Below are positions 41,877-51,197 of a stretch of 64,000 nucleotides of DNA, in pieces (position 1 is the first letter of the stretch; the number at the start of each line of letters is the position of its first letter). The notes under the pieces were generated by a model. The model did not search any database. It saw only the letters and a program-made list of their open reading frames with translations, and was not told the origin of the DNA. Made by a program: the position numbers and the translations under genes. Source of the stretch: Clostridia bacterium (GTDB lineage: Bacteria; Bacillota; Clostridia; Oscillospirales; CAG-272); assembly GCA_017399105.1 (NCBI GenBank), contig JAFQEJ010000009.1:17144-81143 (forward strand), given 5' to 3'.

Positions 41877-44009
41877 ATGATCTTCAAACAGCAGTGGGAG
41901 GGCATCCGCGTCGGCGAGGACAAGCCCTTTCCTGTCACCGTTCCCGGCGATATTCAGGCTGACTATGCCGAGGCGAACAATTTCGGCGATGTAAATTACG
42001 GCGAAAACTGGGCGAAATTCAAGGCGCTGGAGGATGACACCTGGCTCTACCGCACCCATGTGGTCTGCGAGCGCAGGGATGGCGAGCGTGTATACTTCGT
42101 TACCGACGGCATCGAATATGAATACGAGGTCTTCATGAACGGCAAAAAGCTGCTCTATCACGAGGGTATGTTCTCCCATGTGGAGTGCGACATCACCGAC
42201 GAGCTGAAAGCCGGCGATCTGCTTGAGATCAAAATTTTCCCCCATCCCAAGCGTGCAGGTGCTCACGAGGACAGACAGCAGGCAGACCAGTGCTGCAAGC
42301 CTGCGGTGGGCTATGAATGGGACTGGCATCCCAGACTGCTGGTATCCGGACTCTGGGAGGAGACCTATATCGAGACAAGAAATGCCGACAGCATCACCGA
42401 TGTGGAGGTTTTCTATACCCTCGACGATGACCTGAAGGGTGCCGTCCTCCGCTTTGATATCGCCTGCAGGGGTGAGGTTGAAATCGAGCTGATGGATCCC
42501 GACGGAAGCCTGCTCTACCACGGCAAGGAGCGCGAAATCCGTCTTGAAAATGTGAAGCTCTGGTGGTGCAACGGCCAGGGCGCGCCCAACCTCTACCGCT
42601 GGTGCGTCAAGTCCGCCTCCGACATCAAGTGCGGCAGAGTGGGTCTGCGCAGAGTCAAGCTGGTCATGAACGGCGGCGCATGGGCAAAGCCCGACGACTT
42701 CCCCAAGACCCGCAGCACGCCCCCCATCACCATCGAGCTGAACGGCAGAGCCATCTTTGCCAAGGGCTCCAACTGGGTCACCCCCGACATCTTCACCGGC
42801 CGCGTCACAAGAGCCGATTATGACGCCCTCATTCACCCCGCTAAGGAAGCCAACATGAATATCTTCCGCTGCTGGGGCGGCGCCAACATCGACAAGGAGG
42901 CATTCTTCGACCTCTGCGACGAGTACGGCATCATGGTATGGCAGGAGTTCCCCCTCGCCTGCAACAACTACATCGGCACACCTCACTATCTGAAGGTGCT
43001 CGAGCAGGAAGGCATCGCCATCATCAGGCGTCTGCGCCATCATGCCTGCCATGTGATCTGGTGCGGCGGAAACGAGCTCTTCAACAACTGGTCGCGTATG
43101 ACCGATCAGTCCCACGCTCTCCGTCTGCTCAACAAGCTCACCTACGAATATGACTTCGCAAAGCCCTACATCCCCACCTCTCCCGTCATGGGCATGATGC
43201 ACGGTCACTATCACTTCTACGAAATCTCCACCAACCGTTATGTCTTCGAGCGCTTCAATGCGGCGCAGGGTACCGCCTACACCGAATTCGGCGTTCCCTC
43301 GGTTGCCAGCCTTGAACAGCTCAAAAAGGCAATCCCCGAAGACGAGCTCTACAATCCCGGACCTCAGGGCAGCTGGAAGAGCCATATGGCATTCGGCGCA
43401 TGGGCGAAGGAATCCTGGTTCTGCCGTGAAATTCTCGACTCCATCTTCGGCAAGCAGGAGACACTTGAAGACTACATCGAGGTGAGCAACTGGGCACAGT
43501 GCATCGGCTACAAGCACATCTTTGAGGAAGCGCGCCGTCAGAAGCCCGCCTGCTCGATGGCGATCAACTGGTGCTACAACGAGCCCTGGATCAATGCTGC
43601 CGGCAACAACCTGCTGGCATATCCCGCCGTGAAGAAGCCCTCCTACTATGCGGTAAAGGATGCGCTCCGTCCCACCCTGCCCAGCGCACGCATGGACACT
43701 TTCGCCTATAACGGCGGCTCCACCTTCACAGCCGAGCTCTGGATGCTCAACGATTCCACCGAGGCTGTATCTGCAACCGTCTCCGCCTATCTCATTGTTG
43801 ACGGCAAGAAGCAGCACATCATGGACTGGCAGACCGGCGAGGTTGCGGCAAACACCAACAAGCGCGGTCACAAGCTCCAGGTACAGCTCCCCGACACCGC
43901 CACCCAGCAGTTCATTCTGCGCCTCGAATCCGAGCAGGGCACAAGCGAATACCCGCTGCTCCTCCGCGGCAAGGGCAAGCTGGTCGAAACAAGACAGATG
44001 AATGTATAG
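41877..44009 (+). CDS. Glycoside hydrolase family 2 (beta-mannosidase-like)
   Basis: 710 residues, no signal peptide, so intracellular. A sugar-binding domain (about 10-165, WLYRTHVVCE, VGYEWDWHPRL) and an immunoglobulin-like domain (about 170-280) precede the TIM barrel (about 280-590). The acid/base Glu400 is in VIWCGGNE, and the likely nucleophile Glu470 is in AYTEFGVPS. NGRAIFAKGSNWVTPDI and FRCWGGA resemble beta-mannosidases more than beta-galactosidases. It is shorter than typical 800-residue members, and the spacing between the two Glu is small. It should release terminal beta-linked sugars from imported oligosaccharides; the exact sugar is unproven. Confidence 0.85.
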   Translation: MIFKQQWEGIRVGEDKPFPVTVPGDIQADYAEANNFGDVNYGENWAKFKALEDDTWLYRTHVVCERRDGERVYFVTDGIEYEYEVFMNGKKLLYHEGMFSHVECDITDELKAGDLLEIKIFPHPKRAGAHEDRQQADQCCKPAVGYEWDWHPRLLVSGLWEETYIETRNADSITDVEVFYTLDDDLKGAVLRFDIACRGEVEIELMDPDGSLLYHGKEREIRLENVKLWWCNGQGAPNLYRWCVKSASDIKCGRVGLRRVKLVMNGGAWAKPDDFPKTRSTPPITIELNGRAIFAKGSNWVTPDIFTGRVTRADYDALIHPAKEANMNIFRCWGGANIDKEAFFDLCDEYGIMVWQEFPLACNNYIGTPHYLKVLEQEGIAIIRRLRHHACHVIWCGGNELFNNWSRMTDQSHALRLLNKLTYEYDFAKPYIPTSPVMGMMHGHYHFYEISTNRYVFERFNAAQGTAYTEFGVPSVASLEQLKKAIPEDELYNPGPQGSWKSHMAFGAWAKESWFCREILDSIFGKQETLEDYIEVSNWAQCIGYKHIFEEARRQKPACSMAINWCYNEPWINAAGNNLLAYPAVKKPSYYAVKDALRPTLPSARMDTFAYNGGSTFTAELWMLNDSTEAVSATVSAYLIVDGKKQHIMDWQTGEVAANTNKRGHKLQVQLPDTATQQFILRLESEQGTSEYPLLLRGKGKLVETRQMNV

Positions 44010-44310
44010 GCAAAGCCTGCGGCTTTGCCATTGGATATTGATTTTGACGGTCGGCGACCGTCATTTCGGGACGAGAATCGCCCCGAAACCAATCAATATC
44101 TCGCTGTTTCCTCGTGGTTGGTGCCATTGGATATTGATTTTGATGGTCGGCGACCGTCATTTCGGGACGAGAATCGCCCCGAAACCAATCAAATAGGCAA
44201 AGCCTGCGGCTTTGCCATTGGATATTGATTTTGACGGTCGGCGACCGTCATTTCGGGACGAGAATCGCCCCGAAACCAACCAATATCTCGCTGTTTCCTC
44301 GTGGTTGGTG
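44009..44310 (+). repeat. BIME-like composite repeat: two 115-bp direct copies and a partial third
   Basis: 44009-44123 and 44196-44310 are nearly identical 115-bp direct repeats. Each holds GGCAAAGCC-TGC-GGCTTTGCC, then ATATTGATT, the hairpin GACGGTC-GGC-GACCGTC, a stem TTTCGGG/CCCGAAA, and CAATAT. A third core copy lies between them (44131-44193). Related ends occur at 46082 and 63921-63985. No open frame or transposase is linked. Confidence 0.9.
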
Positions 44311-44463
44311 CGGCTTTTATAATCATAACGAAGAAGGAAGTCATCTGCGGCTTCCTTCTTTTTTCACAACCGGTGTTAGTAGAAATAACAACCCCTGTTC
44401 GCTTGTCCGACTGTCCCTGCCGTGATATAATGGAATCATAATCAAATGCAAGGAGGCATCATT

Positions 44464-46053
44464 ATGAATATAGGCACCACACTGGCGAGGCTCAGGGCTG
44501 AAGAAAAGATGACACAGGAGCAGTTTGCAGAATGCTTCGGTGTATCCCAGCAGGCTGTTCAGAAATGGGAGAGCGGCGCATCAACCCCCGATCTTGACAA
44601 GCTGATCGCCATCTCCAAGCATTTCGGTCTGTCGCTGGACACGCTGATTCTTGGCAGCGACAACAGAGTCAGGGAAGAAACCAACCGCATTATGAACATC
44701 ACCCCCAGATACGAAATCATGCACAAATGGGAGTTGTATTCGGGCAATCTGGCAACCGAATATCAGCAGTCCGTGGAGGAAGGGCTTGACATCGAGCTTT
44801 ACAAGGATGTATTTTCCGCCGCTGCCAAGCTGCCCAACGGCGAGGTCAAGAAGAAGCTGGGCGATGTGCTCTTCGACATTGTTTGCAGCGCGAAAACGAG
44901 AGAGGGCTATCCCTACATCGAGCCCTCCGATCTGGCATCCATCAAGGAGCTGAGAGCGTCCGATCCGAGTGCTGTTCTGCCCGAAAACAGACCGACCGAT
45001 GCTCTTCTGGAGAACAAAATCCACGGAGCCTGGGTGGGCAGAATGTGCGGCTGTCTGCTGGGTATGGCGTTCGAAACCGTCCGCACCAACGAGCTGATCC
45101 CCTTCCTCAGGGAGACCGGAAACTATCCTCTGCACCGTTATATGCTGAGCAGTGATATAGACCCCGATCGGCTCAGCAAGTATAAATTCAATTTTGCCAT
45201 CCACGCCCAAGCCGACCGCTTCCACGCCATGCCTGCCGACGATGACACCAACTACACCGTACTGGCACAGGAGATCATCCGCCGCTACGGCAGAGATTTC
45301 ACCCCTCATCAGGCTGCAGGCGCCTGGCTCGATCTGCAGAAGAAGAACGCCTACTGCACCGCCGAGCGGATAGCCTACTGCAACTTTGTGCGCGGCTTTG
45401 TACCTCCTCAGTCGGCGATGTATCAGAATCCCTACCGCGAGTGGATCGGTGCACAGATCCGATGCGACTACTATGGCTACATCAATCCCGGTGACCCCGA
45501 ACGTGCCGCCGAAATGGCTTGGAGAGACGCTTCGATCTCCCACACCAAAAACGGCATCTACGGCTCAATGTTTATCTGCGCCATGATTGCAGCTGCCGCC
45601 GTGACAGACGACAGAGAGCTGATCGTTAAAAGCGGTCTTGCCCGGATTCCCCGCACCTCCCGCCTCTATAAGGATGTATCCGATGTGCTCGACTGCTACA
45701 GAAGCGACAAGCCGTCTTCCGAATGCTTCGCCATGATCCACGAACGCTATGACGAGTATGACGGACAGGGTTGGTGCCATGCCATCTCCAACTCGATGAT
45801 TGTGGCGGCAGCACTGCTCTGGGGCGGCGGCGATTACGGAAAATCGATCTGCATGGCTGTAGAAACCGGATTTGACACCGACTGCAACGGCGCGACCGTC
45901 GGCTCGATCGTCGGTATGATCATCGGCATTGACAATATCCCCGATGAGTGGACAAAGCCGATCAACGACACGCTCCACACCACCATTTTCGGTGTGGGCA
46001 CCGTGAAGATCTCCGACCGCGTGAAGCTGACGCTGGAGCATATCGGGAAATAA
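44464..46053 (+). CDS. XRE regulator fused to ADP-ribosylglycohydrolase
   Basis: 529 residues. An N-terminal Cro/CI helix-turn-helix (about 5-60, LRAEEKMTQEQFAECFGVSQ and WESGASTPDLDKL) is followed by a helical pre-domain (about 80-170) and an ADP-ribosylglycohydrolase fold (about 175-525). The metal-site motifs DDDTNY (259-264) and DTDCNGATVGSIVG (from about 471) are intact, so Mg2+-dependent hydrolysis of an ADP-ribose bond, or a related N-glycosidic reaction, is plausible. AAGGAGG precedes ATG 44464. It is convergent with a second ADP-ribosylglycohydrolase that shares the pre-domain but lacks the helix-turn-helix. Confidence 0.88.
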   Translation: MNIGTTLARLRAEEKMTQEQFAECFGVSQQAVQKWESGASTPDLDKLIAISKHFGLSLDTLILGSDNRVREETNRIMNITPRYEIMHKWELYSGNLATEYQQSVEEGLDIELYKDVFSAAAKLPNGEVKKKLGDVLFDIVCSAKTREGYPYIEPSDLASIKELRASDPSAVLPENRPTDALLENKIHGAWVGRMCGCLLGMAFETVRTNELIPFLRETGNYPLHRYMLSSDIDPDRLSKYKFNFAIHAQADRFHAMPADDDTNYTVLAQEIIRRYGRDFTPHQAAGAWLDLQKKNAYCTAERIAYCNFVRGFVPPQSAMYQNPYREWIGAQIRCDYYGYINPGDPERAAEMAWRDASISHTKNGIYGSMFICAMIAAAAVTDDRELIVKSGLARIPRTSRLYKDVSDVLDCYRSDKPSSECFAMIHERYDEYDGQGWCHAISNSMIVAAALLWGGGDYGKSICMAVETGFDTDCNGATVGSIVGMIIGIDNIPDEWTKPINDTLHTTIFGVGTVKISDRVKLTLEHIGK

Positions 46054-46094
46054 AGAATAATGGACTGTTGCAAATGGAACAAATCAATATCCAA

Positions 46095-46128
46095 GGGGCT
46101 GACGCATATCAAAATGCGACAGCCCCAT
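46095..46128. terminator. Dispersed palindrome copy 4 (shared terminator)
   Basis: GGGGCTGACGCAT and ATGCGACAGCCCC form a stem with one mismatch; AATCAATAT at 46082-46090 precedes it, linking this palindrome to the composite repeat family. It lies between two convergent genes. Confidence 0.75.
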
Positions 46129-46134
46129 TTAATA

Positions 46135-47490
46135 TTATTTTCTTGCCTTAATAACCGCCAGTGTCTTTTCCACCAGCTCATCCACCGTGACCTCGCTGTA
46201 ATCCATAATCGCCGTGCGAAGCCGCTCGTTGTAGGGCTCAATCCAACAGCGGTCAATGCCCGAAGCACCATTCAGCACGCCCACAATGGAGCCTACCGTC
46301 GCGCCGTTGCAGTCGGTGTCGTAGGCAGCCTGTACCGCCAGACAGATCGATTTGCCGAAGTCGCCGCTGCCCCAGAGAAGCGCCATGGTGACAATCATAT
46401 CGTTGGGGATGGTGTCGAAGATGTTCTCCCAGTTCTCCTCGGGGAAGCGCTCACGGATCCGATCCATCACCTCGACTGCGTCGGCACCTTCCTTGTACCA
46501 TGCAATGACCTGACGCATCGCCTCATAATGGCGGCTCTTCTGCGGAATCTGGGCAAGACCGGCTTCGATGATCTCTTCCACATCATTTGTAACCGCCGCC
46601 GCTGCGATCATGGCGCAGATATACATTTCGCCGTAGATGCCGTTCTTCACATGAGAAATCCGTGCGTCACGCCAGCCCAGCTCAGCCGCAAGCTCGGGCT
46701 CGCCGGGGGTGATGAAGCCGAGGAAATCGCCTCTGATGCGTGCGCCCACCAGCTCGCGGAAGGGGTTGAGATGGGTCGCCGTCTCGGGCGGAAGCAATCC
46801 CTGTGCCGCATTGCGGTAGCAGATGCGCTCTGCGGTTGCCACCTGCAGATAGGGATTGTAGATCATCCACCCCTCCATCACATCGGCAGAGCGGAAGTTC
46901 CAGCCGTAATTCTGCAGAATACGCAGATAGAGCACCGGATAGTTGGTGTCGTCGTCGATCGGCTCCACACCGCCGATGGTGTCAGCCCAGCAGCGACCAC
47001 CGTTTCTGAGGGGCCATGCCGAGCGCGCACAAAGCTCATCGGTGAAGCCGTCGGAGGTGATGTAGCGGTGCATGGGCCAGTTGCCGGTGGTCTCGAGGAT
47101 ATCCTTCAGATTTGCATAGCGGATGCCCTCCACAGGCTTGCCCAGCAGACAGCCCGAGATGCGTCCCAGCCAGGCACCCTTCACCTTGTCGCGAAGCTCT
47201 TCGGAGCTCATCGTTTTGGCGTTTTTTTCGAAGGCGGGACGGCATTCCTGACGCTGGGCGCGGATTTCCTCCAGCTCACAGGGTTCAATGTAGGGGAAGT
47301 CGGCGCGGATGGGAGAAGCGAGCAGCAGCTTTCCCGCCTCGATGGCGAGTGCGTCCTTTTCGCCCTCCAGACAGTGAATTGCCATGATGAGATTTTCGTA
47401 TTTGTCGATATCTCTGCCTTCAGCCCTGCAGGTCAGCCATTCGGAGAGAATGTGTGGGCCGTATTTGATCCAGCTTTGATTTTCCAGCAT
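46135..47490 (-). CDS. ADP-ribosylglycohydrolase family protein
   Basis: 451 residues. A helical pre-domain (about 1-90) similar to that of the fusion protein next door (both contain YPYIEP/FPYIEP before the catalytic part) is followed by the glycohydrolase fold with GAWLGRISGCLLGKP, DDDTNYPVL and YDTDCNGATVGSIVG. The metal ligands are intact. Its substrate may be ADP-ribosylated protein or a small ADP-ribose-like metabolite; the placement among glycan genes leaves a catabolic role open. It is divergent from the AraC-type regulator. Confidence 0.88.
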   Translation of the reverse strand: MLENQSWIKYGPHILSEWLTCRAEGRDIDKYENLIMAIHCLEGEKDALAIEAGKLLLASPIRADFPYIEPCELEEIRAQRQECRPAFEKNAKTMSSEELRDKVKGAWLGRISGCLLGKPVEGIRYANLKDILETTGNWPMHRYITSDGFTDELCARSAWPLRNGGRCWADTIGGVEPIDDDTNYPVLYLRILQNYGWNFRSADVMEGWMIYNPYLQVATAERICYRNAAQGLLPPETATHLNPFRELVGARIRGDFLGFITPGEPELAAELGWRDARISHVKNGIYGEMYICAMIAAAAVTNDVEEIIEAGLAQIPQKSRHYEAMRQVIAWYKEGADAVEVMDRIRERFPEENWENIFDTIPNDMIVTMALLWGSGDFGKSICLAVQAAYDTDCNGATVGSIVGVLNGASGIDRCWIEPYNERLRTAIMDYSEVTVDELVEKTLAVIKARK

Positions 47491-47521
47491 AATAAATACC
47501 TCGTTTCGTTATATGTGGGAA

Positions 47522-47550
47522 TTGACATTTTGTTCATCCGGTGATATAAT
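47522..47550 (+). promoter_or_regulatory. Promoter of the AraC-type regulator
   Basis: TTGACA (47522-47527), 17 bases, TATAAT (47545-47550) with extended TG at 47542. Confidence 0.9.
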
Positions 47551-47594
47551 AGCAGAAATAAAGGCACAAAACAAGCGAAAAAAGAGGGAATACT

Positions 47595-48401
47595 ATGCAA
47601 AAACGAGCTTTATTCGGCAGATATATCGATATTCCATTGAAGGAAGAGCCGCTCTATTTCTTCCCCTATACCCAGCGCTACAGAACCAAGGGGGATATGC
47701 ATTATCACAACGGCGTGGAGCTGGGACTCTGCATCGGCGGTGAGGGTGTGTTTTTTCTGGAGGATCGGCTCTTTCATTTCTGCAAGGGATCGGTTTCGGT
47801 AGTGCTGACCGGAGAGCGGCATGTTGCCCAAAGCCCCAATCACAACCCCAGCGAATGGTATTTCCTCACCATCGATCCCGAGGCGCTGGGACTGCCCTTT
47901 CCTGATTATATGGCAAACCCCGTCCTGTCGGATAAGAATATCACTGATCTGATGCAGCTCATCTGTCGTGAGCTTGACGGACGGCAGGAAGACAGCGCCG
48001 ATTATGTAATTTTTCTGCTGCGCTCGCTCTGCGTACTCTTCCATCGCTCCAATGCAGGAAGCGAGCCTGTCACCGAATCGGAAAACTCCGAAGCCATCCT
48101 GCCCGCCCTCTCCTATATGGCGCAGCATTATATGGATGAAATCACCGTCGAGCAGCTTGCAAAGGAATGCTTCCTCAGCGTGCCCTACTTCCGTCGTATC
48201 TTCAAGCGCAGCACCCGCACTTCGCCCATGAGCTATCTGGCTGAGGTGAGGCTGAAGATGGCAGCGGTTCTCCTGCGCACCACCGACGATCCCATCTCGG
48301 AAATCGCGCTCAATGTAGGCTTTATCACCCTGTCGGCATTCAACAGGAAATTTCACGATTACTACGGCATGCCGCCGCGGGAGTGGAGAAAAAGCTTGTA
48401 G
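47595..48401 (+). CDS. AraC-family transcriptional regulator
   Basis: 268 residues. A cupin-like sensor (about 20-95, HYHNGVELGLCIGGEG) is followed by two helix-turn-helix motifs (about 165-265: VEQLAKECFLSVPYFRRIFK and ISEIALNVGFITLSAFNRKF). Proteins of this layout usually sense a sugar and activate nearby catabolic genes. It is divergent from the ADP-ribosylglycohydrolase gene, the most likely target. GAGGG precedes ATG 47595. Confidence 0.92.
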   Translation: MQKRALFGRYIDIPLKEEPLYFFPYTQRYRTKGDMHYHNGVELGLCIGGEGVFFLEDRLFHFCKGSVSVVLTGERHVAQSPNHNPSEWYFLTIDPEALGLPFPDYMANPVLSDKNITDLMQLICRELDGRQEDSADYVIFLLRSLCVLFHRSNAGSEPVTESENSEAILPALSYMAQHYMDEITVEQLAKECFLSVPYFRRIFKRSTRTSPMSYLAEVRLKMAAVLLRTTDDPISEIALNVGFITLSAFNRKFHDYYGMPPREWRKSL

Positions 48402-48481
48402 GATGAGAGCTTCAGACAGCCTTCCCTCTTCGTCATACACGCGCCCTGCCCTCTCTCCCGAAGGCGAGAATAAAATTACAA

Positions 48482-48520
48482 AAGCCGCACATCCGATTCG
48501 TTCGGGTGTACGGCTTATCT
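48482..48520. terminator. Bidirectional terminator between araC-type and exonuclease genes
   Basis: AAAAGCCG...TCCGA-TTCGT-TCGG...CGGCTTAT stem between two convergent genes, with AT-rich flanks. Confidence 0.7.
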
Positions 48521-49510
48521 TTATGCCTGTTTGGATTCCTTTACCTTTTTATGTCTGCGGTGCACCGATGTGCGGGCGGCAGCCTTTGCCGAAGCTTTGG
48601 CTTTTTCCTCTGCCGCGAGGGCAGCATCCCGCTTTTCGGTGTAGTATTTCTTTGCCTTTTCGTCTGCCTCGTAGAGCGTTCTCAGCACACGGTAGCTGCC
48701 GTTTTCGCACTTGAGGAACTGGATGCGGCAGAAATAATCGCCGTGCAGAGAGCATGCTGGGAGCGAAACCCGCTTGGATTTGTTCTGGCGGTAGAAGCCA
48801 TCATACTTCATGCGCTCGCCGCAGATCGGACAGGGGATGGTGCGAACCTTGCGCGATGCCTGTGCCTCCTGCTTGGTGGCAAAGCCGGAGAGGACGATGT
48901 GATCAACCACCTTGAACTGCTCGTCAAGGGTGAGCAGATCGGCAGGATCGTACTCTGCCATGCCCCGCTTGATATCCATCTTCTGCAGAAGTGCGGCGGT
49001 ATAAAGTGCATCATTCAGCGCATCGTGAGCCGGAATATCCAGCGTGATGCCCAGCACCTCTGCCGCATAGGTGAGCGTCCACTGGCGCTTTTCGCTGCCT
49101 GTCTGGGCGCAGTAGATGAACTGCAGGTTATAGCAGGGGGGAATCCAGGAGAAATCCAGATTCCAGATCGCCATGTTTTCTCCCAGGACAGCGATATCGT
49201 CAAAGCCCCAGATGAAGAGGGTAAACTCCTCGCCGCACCACTTTTTCAGATCATGGGCGGCATCGGGAAAGAGCAGTCCGTTTGCCAGATCCTCGGCAGT
49301 GATGCCGGTGAGCTTTCGCACGCCGCTGTGGAGCTTGGTGTAATAGCAGGGCTTGATATTCAGCCGCAGTGTATCCTCGACAGCCCCGTCCTCGCCGATC
49401 TTGACAGCGCCGATCTGAATGATCTCGCCGGAGAGAGGCATGGGAAGGCTATCGACGCATCTTGATGAGTGGGCCTGATTCCACTCCATATCAAGGACGA
49501 TGTATTTCAT
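48521..49510 (-). CDS. DEDDh 3'-5' exonuclease with C-terminal zinc-finger region
   Basis: 329 residues. Exo I motif VLDMEWNQ (Asp and Glu at about residues 6 and 8), Exo II FIWGFDDIAVL, and Exo III HDALNDALYTA (about 170-180) define an RNase T/DnaQ-type nuclease. A C-terminal CPICGERM with later Cys and His residues looks like a zinc ribbon, and the last 40 residues are Lys/Ala-rich. Start ATG 49510 has AAAGGAA upstream. Its role (RNA trimming or repair) is not resolvable. Confidence 0.88.
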   Translation of the reverse strand: MKYIVLDMEWNQAHSSRCVDSLPMPLSGEIIQIGAVKIGEDGAVEDTLRLNIKPCYYTKLHSGVRKLTGITAEDLANGLLFPDAAHDLKKWCGEEFTLFIWGFDDIAVLGENMAIWNLDFSWIPPCYNLQFIYCAQTGSEKRQWTLTYAAEVLGITLDIPAHDALNDALYTAALLQKMDIKRGMAEYDPADLLTLDEQFKVVDHIVLSGFATKQEAQASRKVRTIPCPICGERMKYDGFYRQNKSKRVSLPACSLHGDYFCRIQFLKCENGSYRVLRTLYEADEKAKKYYTEKRDAALAAEEKAKASAKAAARTSVHRRHKKVKESKQA

Positions 49511-49625
49511 AGGAAGGGTTCCTTTCGTTACGAAATATGCATAACAGATATAGTATATCACACTTTGACGGCTTATGGAAGAGGAATTTTGAAGAATTAT
49601 GAAAATTTATTGCGAAATAGTCCGA

Positions 49626-50417
49626 TCAGCCCCGCTTTCTCACCACATCGAGCAGATGGTGGGTTGTGCCGATCATATCGGCTCGCTCGCAGATATAATA
49701 ATGGTAGCGCAGATAAAGGGCAAAGGTTTCCTCGTCCATCCTGTCCACTGTGTCGGCGATATAATTTGTCGCCATGTCGGTGCCCACCAGATGCAGGCGC
49801 TCGGTGTCAAAACCTGCCATCAGCGCGTCCACATCCTCGATGCGGTAGAGCTGAAAAATCTCAGCCGGCGTGGAGGCGCACTTGAAGGTGACCGGATCGA
49901 TCAGGCTTTTGTAGGGCTCCTTTGTAATGCCGCCGCGGCAGAAGCAGAAGCCGATCACACTTGCGTCATTCATGCAGTAGGCGGTGAAGAGGATGCCCCC
50001 AGGCTTTGTGACCCGCAGCGCTTCGGAGAGTGCGGCATGCTGCTCCTCTTCGGTATAGAGATGGTACATGGGCCCGAGGAGAAGAGTGATATCATAGCTG
50101 TCATCGGCAAGATAGGGCATGTGGCAGGCGTTTCCCTCTGTGACGGTGATTCGTTCGCCGGGGAGTGTATTCCGACGGAAGACCTCGATGTTGTGGGGGA
50201 TGAGCTCCACCGCATCGACCGCATAGCCTGCCCGGGCGAAGTAATGGGAATAGCGTCCGGTACCTGCACCGATCTCGAGGATGCGGCTGCCCTCGGCAAG
50301 ATAGCGCTCAATATAACGGAGGGTGGTGAGAAATTCCACCGAGCCGTGGCGTGAGGTGAGACGGGCATCCTCGTCCTTGGCATTGTAGAAGGAATTGAGA
50401 TAGTCAAAGGTGTTCAT
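49626..50417 (-). CDS. SAM-dependent methyltransferase (class I)
   Basis: 263 residues. Motif I ILEIGAGTGRYS (about 45-56), motif II VDAVELIPHNIEV and post-I segment ITLLLGPMYHL are clear. The substrate is a small molecule in most relatives. ATG 50417 has AAAGGAG upstream. The stretch 50418-50698 upstream has no gene; it holds AATGACAA and TTGTCAT arms about 45 bases apart (50615-50669). Confidence 0.87.
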   Translation of the reverse strand: MNTFDYLNSFYNAKDEDARLTSRHGSVEFLTTLRYIERYLAEGSRILEIGAGTGRYSHYFARAGYAVDAVELIPHNIEVFRRNTLPGERITVTEGNACHMPYLADDSYDITLLLGPMYHLYTEEEQHAALSEALRVTKPGGILFTAYCMNDASVIGFCFCRGGITKEPYKSLIDPVTFKCASTPAEIFQLYRIEDVDALMAGFDTERLHLVGTDMATNYIADTVDRMDEETFALYLRYHYYICERADMIGTTHHLLDVVRKRG

Positions 50418-50698
50418 GGGAATCTCCTTTCGGTTTATAATATGATATTGCGGAAAAGAAAAAGTCCCGGTTCGACAATGTGTTCCCGGGTGAACGCGGC
50501 TTTCATTTGGGCGCGATCGGGAGAGCGAGCCGAATATTGCAGCGGGAAAACAAAAAAGCAGCACAAGCAAAAACATATGCCTGCACTGCTGTTTGGCTAT
50601 AGCTTGAGGGCTAAAATGACAACAGCGAAGCAAGCCTGACGAAATAACGCCAAGCGAAGCTCATTGTCATCTTAGAATGATTCATGAGAAGGATCCTC

Positions 50699-51142
50699 TC
50701 AGATCTTGAAGGTTTTGTGTCTGCGGTTGTACTCGGAGCGGGGATTGATGATCTCACGCCAGTCCAGATCACCGCGGTCGAGGGCGCGCACAAGAATTTC
50801 TGCGGTAGCAATGTTGGTCGCCACCGGCACGTTGTGGATGTCGCACATGCGAAGGAGAAGGCGCTCGGTTTCGCTCACCTCAGCATCCTGCTCGGCGGCG
50901 GCATCACGGAAATAGAGGAGCAGATCAATCTCATCATAGGAGACACGGGATGCAATCTGCTGAGCACCGCCATGTGTCCCCGACAGAAGCCTCTCGATTT
51001 TAAGACCGGTGGCATCCGAGATATATTTTCCCGTGATTCCGGTCGCGCAGAGGCTGTGCTTGCTGAGGATACCACAGTAGGCGATACAGAACTGCGTCAT
51101 GAGCTCTTTTTTCTTGTCGTCGGCGATCATAGCGATTTCCAT
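50699..51142 (-). CDS. Methylglyoxal synthase-like protein lacking catalytic residues
   Basis: 147 residues, full family length. ATG 51142 gives the normal family start (IAMIADDKKKELM); a TTG five codons upstream abuts the ribosome site and is less likely. Methylglyoxal synthase converts dihydroxyacetone phosphate to methylglyoxal. The key GGDQQ motif reads GGAQQ, so the base equivalent to E. coli Asp71 is Ala60. His19 is Asp8, and the PHDPD segment with His98 is replaced by QDAEVS. Asp91 (YFRD) is kept. It probably no longer makes methylglyoxal. It lies next to a MinD-like gene, as in the minD-mgsA neighbourhood of other Firmicutes. Confidence 0.82.
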   Translation of the reverse strand: MEIAMIADDKKKELMTQFCIAYCGILSKHSLCATGITGKYISDATGLKIERLLSGTHGGAQQIASRVSYDEIDLLLYFRDAAAEQDAEVSETERLLLRMCDIHNVPVATNIATAEILVRALDRGDLDWREIINPRSEYNRRHKTFKI

Positions 51143-51197
51143 AGTGTCAATCTTCAACCTTTCTTTGTTTTTTCAATATGTTATTTCGTAGTTGCAG

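Noticed and set aside
41766..43871. 701-residue minus-strand frame opposite the GH2 gene
   Set aside because: Shadow of the GH2 coding sequence, which has catalytic motifs, promoter and ribosome site.
44009..44310. Repeats considered as CRISPR or as an insertion sequence
   Set aside because: Only two full copies, internal hairpins and no transposase or spacers.
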